DNA from: Sipunculus nudus
Taxonomy: Eukaryota > Annelida > Sipuncula > Golfingiida > Sipunculidae
DNA: 64,000 nucleotides
Direction of reading: 5' to 3'
Assembly (NCBI GenBank): GCA_026874595.1
Contig: JAPPUL010000076.1
Location: forward strand, 248,001 to 312,000
Both the position numbers and the translations under genes were made by a program. Below, one piece after another: positions 54,081 through 62,402 of the stretch. Positions within the stretch are counted from its first letter, which is position 1, and each line of letters starts with the position of its first letter. A model generated the notes under the pieces. The model was not told the DNA's origin and searched no databases. It saw only the letters and a list, made by a program, of their open reading frames with translations.

Positions 54081-55139
54081 TTATTGTTGCGTTTGCCACG
54101 AAAGCTTTGGCCACTGGCCCGCTACCAAATTCTTCCAAACAGACCTTGACCAGCCCGCATCAGTAAACGTATTTGCCCTAATGGCGCTTTGCTCTATTGC
54201 TGTTACACCTGTAGCCTGAGCGTTGCTCCCAACTGCATTAAGACCCGTCTTGTCCAAACAGAAACTGTTTTCTATTTTGCCGCTATAATAGTTCCCTCCA
54301 ACGAGCCCGCCTGCATTAGGTCCAGACACATCTCCAGTTGCATAGCTGTTTTCTATTTTGCCGTCGCTTGTATATTTATAGTTCTCTCCAACAAGCCCAC
54401 CTGCACTACCTTGCCCTTCAACATTGCCTGTTGCATAGCTGTTTGTTATTGTGCCCTTAGAGTTATGTCCAACGAGCCCGCCTGCTTTTGAGCTGCTTCC
54501 AGATGCAGACACAGCTCCTGTTGCATAGCTGTTTTCTATTTTGCCTTCATTGTATCCAACAAGTCCACCGGCATTTGTGCTCGCTCCAGATGCAGACACA
54601 GCTCCTTCTGCACGGCTGTTTTCTATTGTGCCATAGTTATCTCCAACGAGCCCGCCTGCTCTTGAGCTGCTTCCCTTAGTCTCTACTTTTTTGTCGCTCT
54701 TCACATTCACATTGTCTATTCTGCCTTTATTCTCTCCTGCTAGCACTCCTACATACACATTATTCTTAGAAGAAGTAAGATCTTCTTCAAGCTCTATACT
54801 TAAATCCTTAACTTCTCCATCAGCTGCTATCTCCTTTATTAGTCCAACAGCTCCAGATCCAAACGACTTTATTGTTAGCGTCTTATTGTTCCCATCTAAA
54901 GTTCCACTATATTTATCTACCGTCTCCCAGTTTTCTAATTCAATGTCAGCTGTTAGACAAATGTTCCCGTCTTTTAACTTTGTTTTTAAATCAGCTGCTG
55001 TTGATATAGCAGTATAGCTTGCAGGACATGTTGCAGCTCCTGCTTGTCCTCCGTCCTTAACTCCTGTTCCGTCCGTATTCCCGCAGCCAACTCCCAGCAC
55101 CATAATAGTTAAGATTATAAGCAAATACATTCTTCTCAT
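54081..55139 (-). CDS. GLUG-repeat surface lipoprotein 1
   Basis: About 352 aa from the ATG at 55139, which has GGAGGA at good spacing; an in-frame ATG eight codons earlier lacks one. The signal is MRRMYLLIILTIMVLGVGC with lipobox Cys19. A conserved head domain (CPASYTAISTAADLKTKLKD, LTADIELENW, DKYSGTLDGNNKTLTIKSF) is followed by about six GLUG-type repeats of the form AGGLVGxNxGxIxNSxAxGxV. A C-terminal cap ends in GQWPKLSWQ. GLUG repeats fold as a beta-solenoid and occur in bacterial surface and adhesin-like proteins. Function is unknown. The head and cap are nearly identical to those of the next gene. Confidence 0.85.
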   Translation of the reverse strand: MRRMYLLIILTIMVLGVGCGNTDGTGVKDGGQAGAATCPASYTAISTAADLKTKLKDGNICLTADIELENWETVDKYSGTLDGNNKTLTIKSFGSGAVGLIKEIAADGEVKDLSIELEEDLTSSKNNVYVGVLAGENKGRIDNVNVKSDKKVETKGSSSRAGGLVGDNYGTIENSRAEGAVSASGASTNAGGLVGYNEGKIENSYATGAVSASGSSSKAGGLVGHNSKGTITNSYATGNVEGQGSAGGLVGENYKYTSDGKIENSYATGDVSGPNAGGLVGGNYYSGKIENSFCLDKTGLNAVGSNAQATGVTAIEQSAIRANTFTDAGWSRSVWKNLVAGQWPKLSWQTQQ

Positions 55140-55237
55140 ATTTTTTAATTCCTCCATATACATAGATTATATTTATAGTAGCTATTATGGCACAATTTAA
55201 CAAATAATAATTAATAATAATAGATATAACAATGAGG

Positions 55238-55284
55238 CTCCCTCTCATAAAGGCTTGCCTCTCATAAAAAAAGAGGTGAGGGAG
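55238..55284 (-). terminator. Stem-loop behind GLUG gene 2
   Basis: CTCCCTC pairs with GAGGGAG around an inner CTCT/AGAG stem. It lies about 70 bases past the stop of the gene at 55355. CCTCTCATAAA is present twice within it. Confidence 0.55.
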
Positions 55285-55354
55285 ATTAGGAAATAGCTTA
55301 ACGCCATAAGAATAATTTCCCAATAAATTTTCTAGACTGCTTAAGTCTAGACGC

Positions 55355-56875
55355 TTATTCATCCGGTTGCCAGGCAAGTGTTGGCCATTTCCCATTCTCA
55401 AGTCTCCAGATGGTGGCTGACCAGGCTCCAAAGATATCTTTTATAATGTCTCCTGTTGCTAGTTCTGTTACACCTGTAGCCTGAGCGTTGCTCCCAACTG
55501 CATTAAGACCCGTCTTGTCCAAACAGAAACTGTTTTTTATTGTGCCGCCACTCTGTCCAACGAGGCCGCCGGCGCTTGAGTCTTGTTCATCTGCACTAAC
55601 CTCTCCAGTTGCATAGCTGTTTTCTATTGTGCCCACATTATTAGCTCCAACAAGTCCACCGGCATTTGTGCTCGCTCCAGATACAGATATATTACTTGTT
55701 GCATAGCTGTTTTCTATTGTGCCATCGTTATATCCAACAAGCCCGCCTGCGCTTGAGCTATCTCCAGATGCTTCTACCTTGCCTTGTGCATAGCTTTTTT
55801 CTATTTTGCCGCTAGAGTTCCCTCCAACGAGCCCGCCTGCGCTTGAGCTGTCTCCAGATGCTTTTACCTTGCCTTCTGCACGGCTGTTTTCTATTGTGCC
55901 GCTATTATAGTTCTCTCCAACTAGCCCGCCTACATGGTTAGTTCCTGTAACAGCTCCGGTTGCATAGCTGTTTGTTATTGTGCCCCTAGAGTTCCCTCCA
56001 ACGAGCCCGCCTGCGCTTGAGCTATCTCCAGATGCAGACACATCTCCAGTTGCATGGCTGTTTGTTATTGTGCCGTTATACGAATTCACTCCAACGAGCC
56101 CGCCTGCTCTTGAGCTGCTTCCCTTAGTCTCTACTTTTTTGTCGCTTGCCATCTTCACATTCACATTGTCTATTCTGCCTTTATTCTCTCCTGCTAGCAC
56201 TCCTACATAATTCTTATCAGAAGTAAGATCTACTTCAAGCTCTATACTTAAATCCTTAACTTCTCCATTAGCTGCTATCTCCTTTATTAGTCCAACAGCT
56301 TCAGAGGCAAACGACTTTATTGTTAGCGTCTTATCATTTCCATCCAGTTTGCCTTTAAACTCTTCTATACTCACCCAGTTTTCTAATTCAATGTCAGCTG
56401 TTAAACAAATGTTCCCGTCTTTTAACTTTGTTTTTAAATCAGCTGCTGTTGATATAGCAGTATAGCTTGCAGGACATGTTGCAGCTCCGCCTTGCCCTCC
56501 TGCACCGCCGCTTTGCCCTCCTGCACCGCCTCCTGGCCCTTGTGACCCTGTACCTGTTTGTCCGCTTTGCCCTCCTGTTCCTTGCCCTTGTGACCCTGTA
56601 CCTGCTTGTCCGCCTTGCCCTCCTGCACCGCCTCCTGGCCCTTGTGACCCTGTACCTGCTTGTCCGCCTTGCCCTCCTGCACCGCCGCCTTGCCCTCCTT
56701 GTCCTGCTTGTCCGCCTTGCCCTCCTGCACCGCCGCTTTGCCCTGCTTGTTTCTTGTCCTTACTGTCCTGCTCTGACCCTTGCTGTCCTCCGTCCTTAAC
56801 TCCTATTCCGTCCTTAGCGCAGCTGAGTCCCATTAGCATAATCGATAAGATTAGTATCAAATACATTCTTCTCAT
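55355..56875 (-). CDS. GLUG-repeat surface lipoprotein 2 with Gly/Gln-rich linker
   Basis: 506 aa. The signal is MRRMYLILILSIMLMGLSC (Cys19). Residues ~28-132 form a low-complexity Gly/Gln/Ala/Thr linker built from GGQGGQAG, TGSQGPGGG and similar units, like a collagen-type or stalk sequence. The same head domain follows as in GLUG gene 1 (CPASYTAISTAADLKTKLKD), then about eight GLUG repeats with alternating endings ENSYATG, ENSRAEG and EKSYAQG, and a cap ending NGKWPTLAWQ. The linker would hold the solenoid away from the outer membrane. RBS GAGAGGG precedes the ATG. Confidence 0.85.
   Translation of the reverse strand: MRRMYLILILSIMLMGLSCAKDGIGVKDGGQQGSEQDSKDKKQAGQSGGAGGQGGQAGQGGQGGGAGGQGGQAGTGSQGPGGGAGGQGGQAGTGSQGQGTGGQSGQTGTGSQGPGGGAGGQSGGAGGQGGAATCPASYTAISTAADLKTKLKDGNICLTADIELENWVSIEEFKGKLDGNDKTLTIKSFASEAVGLIKEIAANGEVKDLSIELEVDLTSDKNYVGVLAGENKGRIDNVNVKMASDKKVETKGSSSRAGGLVGVNSYNGTITNSHATGDVSASGDSSSAGGLVGGNSRGTITNSYATGAVTGTNHVGGLVGENYNSGTIENSRAEGKVKASGDSSSAGGLVGGNSSGKIEKSYAQGKVEASGDSSSAGGLVGYNDGTIENSYATSNISVSGASTNAGGLVGANNVGTIENSYATGEVSADEQDSSAGGLVGQSGGTIKNSFCLDKTGLNAVGSNAQATGVTELATGDIIKDIFGAWSATIWRLENGKWPTLAWQPDE
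56480..56770. repeat. Gly/Gln-rich linker repeat of GLUG gene 2
   Basis: Imperfect tandem units containing CCTTGCCCTCCTGCACCGCC and CCTTGTGACCCTGTACCTG variants are repeated, about three long units of ~60-70 bp. The base composition is markedly more GC-rich than the surroundings because of the Gly/Pro-type codons. Confidence 0.85.
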
Positions 56876-56991
56876 CTTTTATCCCTCTCTATTGCTAGAT
56901 TCCTTAAATCTTATATACTTATCGATTATAAAACAAGTCAAATTTCTTATGTGTGATTGCCTTTAAGGCCTTTATTATATATAGGGTAGGA

Positions 56992-57030
56992 TAGTAGGCA
57001 TACTTTAAACTTGTAAAAACATGCCTACTA
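56992..57030 (-). terminator. Stem-loop behind GLUG gene 3
   Basis: A perfect 10-bp inverted repeat, TAGTAGGCAT and ATGCCTACTA, with a 19-base loop lies 28 bases past the stop of the gene at 57058. The AGTAGGCAT core recurs behind other members of the array. Confidence 0.65.
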
Positions 57031-57057
57031 TATCTTTTGTGTTGCTAGTAGACTAGC

Positions 57058-58707
57058 CTACGGTTGCCACGAAAGCTTTGGCCATGCACCTCCTACAAAA
57101 GTCCATACACTTGCAAAGTCAAAGCCACTCATATCACCTTCACTTGCTGGGCCCTCAGATATTACTGTTACTGTTCCAGCTCCAGAACCAATATTCTCGC
57201 TTGGAGAGGCTATGTTTTTAACAAAAGCATTAGTTATTGTACCTCCTGTCTCCAGGCCTGCAAAACGGCCTATCTCTCCACCGCTTTTTACCTTTGAAAC
57301 TGTATTTGCTGTTGAATAAACATTAGTTAGAGTGCCATAAGTCTTTCCTGCAAAACCGCCCACTATAGGAGAAGATACATCGTTTGCGCTTACGGAACCG
57401 GTAGAATATGAATCTGTAATAGTTGCGCCACTCTCGCCAATAAAACCTCCCGCTAAATGACTCCCTGAAGCACCGCTTTGGGGTTCTAGAGTTACGTTGC
57501 CAGTTGCATATGAACTTGTTATTGTGCCACCAGGACTATAACCAACTAATCCTCCTGCTCTTGCTCTTGTTTTTCCTATTGCTGTAATATTACCAGTTGC
57601 ATACGAACGGGTTATGCTTCCACTAAAATTAGTTCCAACAAGCCCTCCGACACTTGCAAACTCTGTTGTAGCAGTGCTTACGATATTGACCTCAGAGGAG
57701 GAGTCCTCTATTATGCCATTACCATCGTTTTGGCCTACAATCCCTCCAACAGCATGGAAATCAGGAGCTATAGTTGTAATAGTATATTGGCTACCCTTTA
57801 CGTGTACATTAGTTATTTTGTTACGATTCCAGCCAGTCACCAAGCCCACAACAACATCTCCTACAAAGTTAATGTCTTGTTCTATTCTTAGGGTTAGGTT
57901 TTTTACATGTCCTGAGTATCCAATTATTTCTCCAAGCGTTTTCTGATTATCGGTTGCTGTTTCTGAGAAGGATTTTATTGTTAGCGTTTTGCCATTGCCA
58001 TCAAATGTCCCCAGGATGTTTGAAACTCCCTTCCAATTATAAATATCTGTATCTTTTTCTAGCGTATAGGTTTGTCCTGAGACCAGCATTGTTGCTTTTA
58101 AGGTTTCTGATACGTAGCCTGAGTATGCAAGAGTTTGTGCGTAGTCTGCTTTAGTTTTTGCATCTTGGGCTGTGGTTTTTGTTGTAGGGACGCTTGTATT
58201 CATCGCTTGTACGGCATTATTCAAATTATCAATATTTTCTTGAGTTTTTGTTCCCTCAAGCTGGGCCTTTTTAGCTTGGGTATCCTGTATTAATGTTTCA
58301 AGGTCTGCTTTTTTAGCAAGAGCCTCAGTTATTTTAGTATCTGCTTCTGTTATTTTAGTATCTGCTTTTAACTCTGTTTCCGTTATATTGTTATTATCAG
58401 TTTCAGCTTGTTGTTTTGCAGCTTGTGCATCTTGTATTAGTTTATCTATTGTGCTTAATTCTTGATTTGCTGCATTTATTGCATTAGTCGCTTGGGTTAT
58501 TGCTGCATCTGCATCAACACCTGAGTCACCACCACCTGAGTCGCCACCTGAGCCATCCCCTGAGCCATCCCCTGAGCTGTCTCCGATGTCAGTACCATCT
58601 CCTAGTATGCTGTCTAATAGATCTTGGGTACATGCTGTGAATATACTTGTAAATACTACGGCTCCCACAAAGAGAAATGCGAGTCCTAGTTTCATCTTTT
58701 TAGACAT
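57058..58707 (-). CDS. GLUG-repeat surface lipoprotein 3 with helical stalk
   Basis: 549 aa. The signal MSKKMKLGLAFLFVGAVVFT has its lipobox Cys at residue 26 (FTACTQ). Next come a Gly/Ser/Asp linker (~40-65) and a long alpha-helical region (~67-200) rich in Ala/Gln/Thr/Lys, with units such as ADTKITEADTKITEALAKKA, likely a coiled-coil stalk. The head domain (YTLEKDTDIYNWKG, FDGNGKTLTIKSFSETAT), GLUG repeats (GGLVGTNFSGSITRSYATGN) and the cap ending GGAWPKLSWQ follow. It is a close paralogue of the next gene; stalk, head and cap are largely alike. Function is unknown. Confidence 0.83.
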   Translation of the reverse strand: MSKKMKLGLAFLFVGAVVFTSIFTACTQDLLDSILGDGTDIGDSSGDGSGDGSGGDSGGGDSGVDADAAITQATNAINAANQELSTIDKLIQDAQAAKQQAETDNNNITETELKADTKITEADTKITEALAKKADLETLIQDTQAKKAQLEGTKTQENIDNLNNAVQAMNTSVPTTKTTAQDAKTKADYAQTLAYSGYVSETLKATMLVSGQTYTLEKDTDIYNWKGVSNILGTFDGNGKTLTIKSFSETATDNQKTLGEIIGYSGHVKNLTLRIEQDINFVGDVVVGLVTGWNRNKITNVHVKGSQYTITTIAPDFHAVGGIVGQNDGNGIIEDSSSEVNIVSTATTEFASVGGLVGTNFSGSITRSYATGNITAIGKTRARAGGLVGYSPGGTITSSYATGNVTLEPQSGASGSHLAGGFIGESGATITDSYSTGSVSANDVSSPIVGGFAGKTYGTLTNVYSTANTVSKVKSGGEIGRFAGLETGGTITNAFVKNIASPSENIGSGAGTVTVISEGPASEGDMSGFDFASVWTFVGGAWPKLSWQP

Positions 58708-58907
58708 ATTGTGTAGCCCTCAATTCTTGTGTAAGATTTCTTTTTACCTTTCAACACGTAAGGAGGATAGTTAAAGCCTAAAAAAAATATTCAAAACTGT
58801 CGTCCCTATTCTCTTTAATATCCTTTTATTGTAGTTTATTTAATATTGGGGTATACAAGCTTTTCTATTAGAATCCAGAAGACGAAAAGTGGTAGTAGTA
58901 GGGAAGA

Positions 58908-58938
58908 GGCAGCCTTTTATTTAAAGTAAAAGGATGCC
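58908..58938 (-). terminator. Stem-loop behind GLUG gene 4
   Basis: GGCA and TGCC enclose a perfect CCTTTTA/TAAAAGG stem, about 20 bases past the stop of the gene at 58957. The sequence continues with AGTAGGCAT on the minus strand, the motif shared within the array. Confidence 0.6.
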
Positions 58939-58956
58939 TACTATGTGTTTATGTTC

Positions 58957-60591
58957 CTATGGCTGCCATAAAAGCTTTGGCCATGCACCAACTACAAAAG
59001 TCCATACATTTACAAAATCAAAGCCACTCATAGCTCCTTCACTACTAGGCTCTGAACTTATTACTGTTACTGTTACTGTCCCAGAACCAATATTCTCGCT
59101 TGGAGAAGCTATGTTTTTAACAAAAGCATTATTTACTGCACCCCCTGAACCAGTCTCAAGCTGGCCTAGAAAGCGTCCTATATGACCATCATTTCCACCC
59201 GTTACTTCAACTAAACTTGCTTTTGAATAAACATTAGTTAGAACTCCATTACTTCGTCCTGCAAAGCCTCCCACTACGTGATAACTCACATTGTTTGCAC
59301 TAACTGATCCAGTTGTATACGAATCTGTTATATCAGAAGCACTCTCGCCAATTAAGCCTCCCGCAAAGTAACTACCTGAAGAACCATTACTTTCTACTAT
59401 CACATCCCCTTTTGCATATGACTTTGTTATATTTCCACCGTCGCTATAGCCAACAAGTCCACCGGCTCTCCCTCTCGTTTTTCCTATAGCTCTAACTCCT
59501 CCAGTTGAATACGAACGTGTTATGTTGCCTGGACTATAATTTGTTCCAACAAGTCCACCCGCATTTGATGAATGTACAGTTGTAATACCTATAATGTTTA
59601 TCTGTGAGGAACACTCTTCTATTATGCCTGTTGTCTCGTTTATTCCAACAAGCCCTCCTGTGGAATGGTAACCATCGGATGTAGCTGTTAGAGTATATTC
59701 TCCTTTAATGTGCACATTGCTTATTTTGCCTCGATTGCGGTTAGTCGCCAGCCCCACAACAGATGTTCCTACAATATTAATGTCTTGATCTACTTTTATA
59801 GTTAGATTCTTTAGGTGTCCTGCAGTTCCAACTGTTTTTATTAGTGTGTGCTCAGAAGGAGTTGCTGTTTCTGAGAAAGATTTTATTGTTAGCGTTTTGC
59901 CATTACCATCAAATGTACTCCATATAAAGTCAGGTGCTTTCCAATTATAAATATCTGTATCTTTTTCTAGAGTATAGGGTTGCCCTGAACCTAAGGTTGA
60001 TAATAAGGTTTCTGAGGTGTATCCTGAGTATGCAAGAGATTTTGCCTCCTCGGCTTTAGTTTTTGCCTCCTCGGCTTTAGTTTTTGAGGTAGGAACGCTT
60101 GTCTCCATCGCTTGTACGGCATTATTCAAATTATCAATATTTTCTTGAGTTTTACTGTCCTCTGCCGCCGTCTTTTTTGCTTGGGCTTCTTGTATTAATG
60201 TTTCAAGTTCAGCCCTTTTAGCAAGCGCTTCTGTTATTTTAGTATCTGCTTCTGCTATTTTAGTATCTGCTTTTAGCTCTGTGTCGGTTATATTGCTATT
60301 ATCAGTTTCAGCTTGTTGTTTTGCAGCTTGGGCATCTTGTATTAGTTTATCTATTGTGCTTAATTCTTGATTTGCTGCATTTATTGCATTTGTAGCTTGT
60401 TGTATTGCAGCATCTGCTGTGCCACCATCACCTCCTCCCCCCCCAGAATCACCGCCTGAGCTGTCTCCAATTCCAATGCCATCTCCTAGTATGCTGTCTA
60501 TTAGTTCTTGGGTACATGCTGTGAATATACTCGTAAATACTACGGTTCCCACAAAGAGAAATGCAAGCCCTAGTTTCATCCTTTTAGACAT
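58957..60591 (-). CDS. GLUG-repeat surface lipoprotein 4, paralogue of lipoprotein 3
   Basis: 544 aa with the same plan: signal MSKRMKLGLAFLFVGTVVFT (Cys26), Gly/Ser/Asp linker, helical stalk (~60-195), head domain (YTLEKDTDIYNWKA), GLUG repeats (GGLVGTNYSPGNITRSYSTG) and cap ending GAWPKLLWQ. The start-to-start distance to lipoprotein 3 is 1884 bases, and the intergenic sequences match too, so gene plus spacer was duplicated. The head and stalk are better conserved than the GLUG region. Within the stalk, a short duplicated unit (KTKAEEAKTKAEEAK) differs from lipoprotein 3. Confidence 0.83.
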   Translation of the reverse strand: MSKRMKLGLAFLFVGTVVFTSIFTACTQELIDSILGDGIGIGDSSGGDSGGGGGDGGTADAAIQQATNAINAANQELSTIDKLIQDAQAAKQQAETDNSNITDTELKADTKIAEADTKITEALAKRAELETLIQEAQAKKTAAEDSKTQENIDNLNNAVQAMETSVPTSKTKAEEAKTKAEEAKSLAYSGYTSETLLSTLGSGQPYTLEKDTDIYNWKAPDFIWSTFDGNGKTLTIKSFSETATPSEHTLIKTVGTAGHLKNLTIKVDQDINIVGTSVVGLATNRNRGKISNVHIKGEYTLTATSDGYHSTGGLVGINETTGIIEECSSQINIIGITTVHSSNAGGLVGTNYSPGNITRSYSTGGVRAIGKTRGRAGGLVGYSDGGNITKSYAKGDVIVESNGSSGSYFAGGLIGESASDITDSYTTGSVSANNVSYHVVGGFAGRSNGVLTNVYSKASLVEVTGGNDGHIGRFLGQLETGSGGAVNNAFVKNIASPSENIGSGTVTVTVISSEPSSEGAMSGFDFVNVWTFVVGAWPKLLWQP

Positions 60592-60789
60592 ATTGTGTAG
60601 CCCTCAAGTTTTGTTAGTCTAAGATTACTTTCTATTTTCCAACACGTTCAACACATAATGAGTTACTTAAAGTCTAAAAAAATATTCATGTTAACCTTAC
60701 GTACGTCCTAAGTCTCTTTTATTGTAGTTTAATGTGGTCGTGCTTTTTTATTAGAAGCTGAAGGACGAAAAGTGCTAGGGAAGGGTAGT

Positions 60790-60820
60790 AGCACCCTTTT
60801 ACTTTAAGCAAAAGGATGCT
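60790..60820 (-). terminator. Stem-loop behind GLUG gene 5
   Basis: AGCA/TGCT outside and CCTTTT/AAAAGG inside, about 30 bases past the stop of the gene at 60851. Sequence and layout match the stem-loop behind GLUG gene 4. Confidence 0.6.
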
Positions 60821-60850
60821 TACTATTTCTTTATGTCATTTTATGTTAGT

Positions 60851-62008
60851 CTATTTTTGCCACGCAAGCTGTGGCCACTGGCCTCTAATGAATTTCCACA
60901 CGGCGTCAGGTCCGTCAAAGACCCAGCCCGCATCAGTAAAGGTAGTTTTTGTAATTGAGTTTTCCTTTATTGGCGTTACGCCAGTAGAGGGGCCTAAACC
61001 TACATTTTTTTCTGGAGACGTTATTTCCATTACGAAACTATTTGTTATACTTGCCTTTGAGTCCACCCATCCAGCGAAGCGGCCAACTTGAGATGTACCT
61101 GTTACGCTTGCTGCCCGTGAATAACACTTGTCTATTTCCCCCGTATTATCAGCCTTTCCAACAAATCCGCCTACAAAGTCCGTTCCTGTAACATCTCCAG
61201 TTGCATAGCTGTTTTCTATTGTGCCCGCGAAATTCCATCCAACGAGCCCGCCTGCATTGTTCTGTCCCTCAACATCTCCTGTTGCATAGCTGTTTTCTAT
61301 TCTGCCTGCTTTACTATATCCAACGAGCCCGCCTACATGGTTCGTTCCTTCTACCTTGCCTTGTGCATAGCTGTTTTCTATTCTGCCTCCTTGAACTGCT
61401 CCTGGAGCTCCTAGAGGAGACATATCATTAAGTCCAACAAGCCCGCCTGTCATTTGCCCTCCATCAACTTTAACCTCTGAAGAGCATTTTACTACTTCCC
61501 CAGTCGCGTGATTAATTCCAATAAGTCCGCCTGTGGCTGCATTCTTATTCCCATTTATTACTTTCCCGCTACCTATAACTTTTACGCCTTCTACCCTTCC
61601 TTTGTTAGTCCCTGCAAGTGGCCCTGCTGCTGGTATAGTATTGTTAGTACTAAAATCCTCTCTAAGCTCTATAGTCAGATCTTTTACCCCTCCACTTGGT
61701 TCTATAAACCTTACTAAGCCTATTGCATTAGCGCTAAACTTTATTGTTAACTTTTTATTGTTCCCATCTAAAGTTCCACTATATTTCTCTACCGTCTCCC
61801 AGTTTTCTAATTCAATATTAGATCCTAGGGTAAAGCTCTCACCGTTTTTAAGTTTATCTTTGAACTGCTGTGCTGTTGTTACCTCATCTCCTCGCTCTTG
61901 TTTGCCTGACCCTTGTGGTCCGTTAACACCTGTTCCGTCTTTTGCTTTGCCACAGCCAAGCACCAGCACCATAATCGTTAAGATTATTATTAAATACATA
62001 TTTCTCAT
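60851..62008 (-). CDS. GLUG-repeat surface lipoprotein 5
   Basis: 385 aa. The signal is MRNMYLIIILTIMVLVLGC (Cys19), followed by a short Gly/Lys linker. The head domain has IELENWETVEKYSGTLDGNN and VKDLTIELREDFS. About six GLUG units include AGGLVGWNFAGTIENSYATG and VGGLVGYSKAGRIENSYATG, and the cap ends GQWPQLAWQ. The last units (GEIDKCYSRAASVTGTSQVG, ITNSFVMEITSPEKNVG) resemble lipoprotein 6 rather than 1 and 2, which makes the gene look like a mosaic. RBS AGAGAGGAA precedes the ATG. Confidence 0.85.
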   Translation of the reverse strand: MRNMYLIIILTIMVLVLGCGKAKDGTGVNGPQGSGKQERGDEVTTAQQFKDKLKNGESFTLGSNIELENWETVEKYSGTLDGNNKKLTIKFSANAIGLVRFIEPSGGVKDLTIELREDFSTNNTIPAAGPLAGTNKGRVEGVKVIGSGKVINGNKNAATGGLIGINHATGEVVKCSSEVKVDGGQMTGGLVGLNDMSPLGAPGAVQGGRIENSYAQGKVEGTNHVGGLVGYSKAGRIENSYATGDVEGQNNAGGLVGWNFAGTIENSYATGDVTGTDFVGGFVGKADNTGEIDKCYSRAASVTGTSQVGRFAGWVDSKASITNSFVMEITSPEKNVGLGPSTGVTPIKENSITKTTFTDAGWVFDGPDAVWKFIRGQWPQLAWQK

Positions 62009-62402
62009 ATTTATTCCTCTCTATTGTTAGGTTATATAAATATTAGATACTTAGTAGGCATAAAGCAAGTACGATATCTTAGTTTCGGTATAAGGACTTC
62101 TTATTAAAGAGGTTAAGTTGAAAAAAAGTTGTTATGTTAATTTTATCGCTGCCATAAAAGCTTTGGCCACTGGCCCGCTTCAAATGCCTTCCAAACATCT
62201 TTTGACCAGCTTGCATTAGTAAAGGTAGTTGCTGTAATAGCTTCTGTCTTTATTGACTTTATATTTATTGACTTTATATTTCTGGCTACATTTTTTTCTG
62301 GATTAGATACTTAGTAGGCATAAAGCAAGTACGATATCTTAGTTTCGGTATAAGGACTTCTTATTAAAGAGGTTAAGTTGAAAAAAAGTTGTTATGTTAA
62401 TT
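62009..62402. repeat. Spacer with a duplicated block (260-base offset) between GLUG genes 5 and 6
   Basis: Bases 62042-62169 recur at 62302-62429 without a difference that I could find. Homology continues, with substitutions, for another ~100 bases into the 3' end of GLUG gene 6. The first copy thus includes a 3' gene fragment plus the downstream spacer. No promoter or complete ORF is seen in between. Confidence 0.9.
62143..62301 (-). pseudogene. 3' remnant of a GLUG lipoprotein gene
   Basis: An open minus-strand frame of 53 codons ends in GQWPKLLWQR and a stop codon. It encodes only the C-terminal cap (PEKNVARNIKSINIKSIKTE, then FTNASWSKDVWKAFEAGQWP) that closes GLUG gene 6. It begins abruptly at the junction of the 260-base duplication and has no start codon. 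It is probably left over from unequal recombination that removed the body of a gene. Confidence 0.85.

Noticed and set aside
56434-56799. Long ORFs on both strands in the Gly/Gln linker of GLUG gene 2 (for example LALVTLYL repeats)
   Set aside because: They are alternative frames of the same repeat. The lipoprotein frame has signal peptide, head domain and repeats on either side.
62143-62301. A small intact gene encoding a short GLUG-cap protein
   Set aside because: The frame has no start codon or RBS and begins at a duplication junction, so a remnant is more likely.
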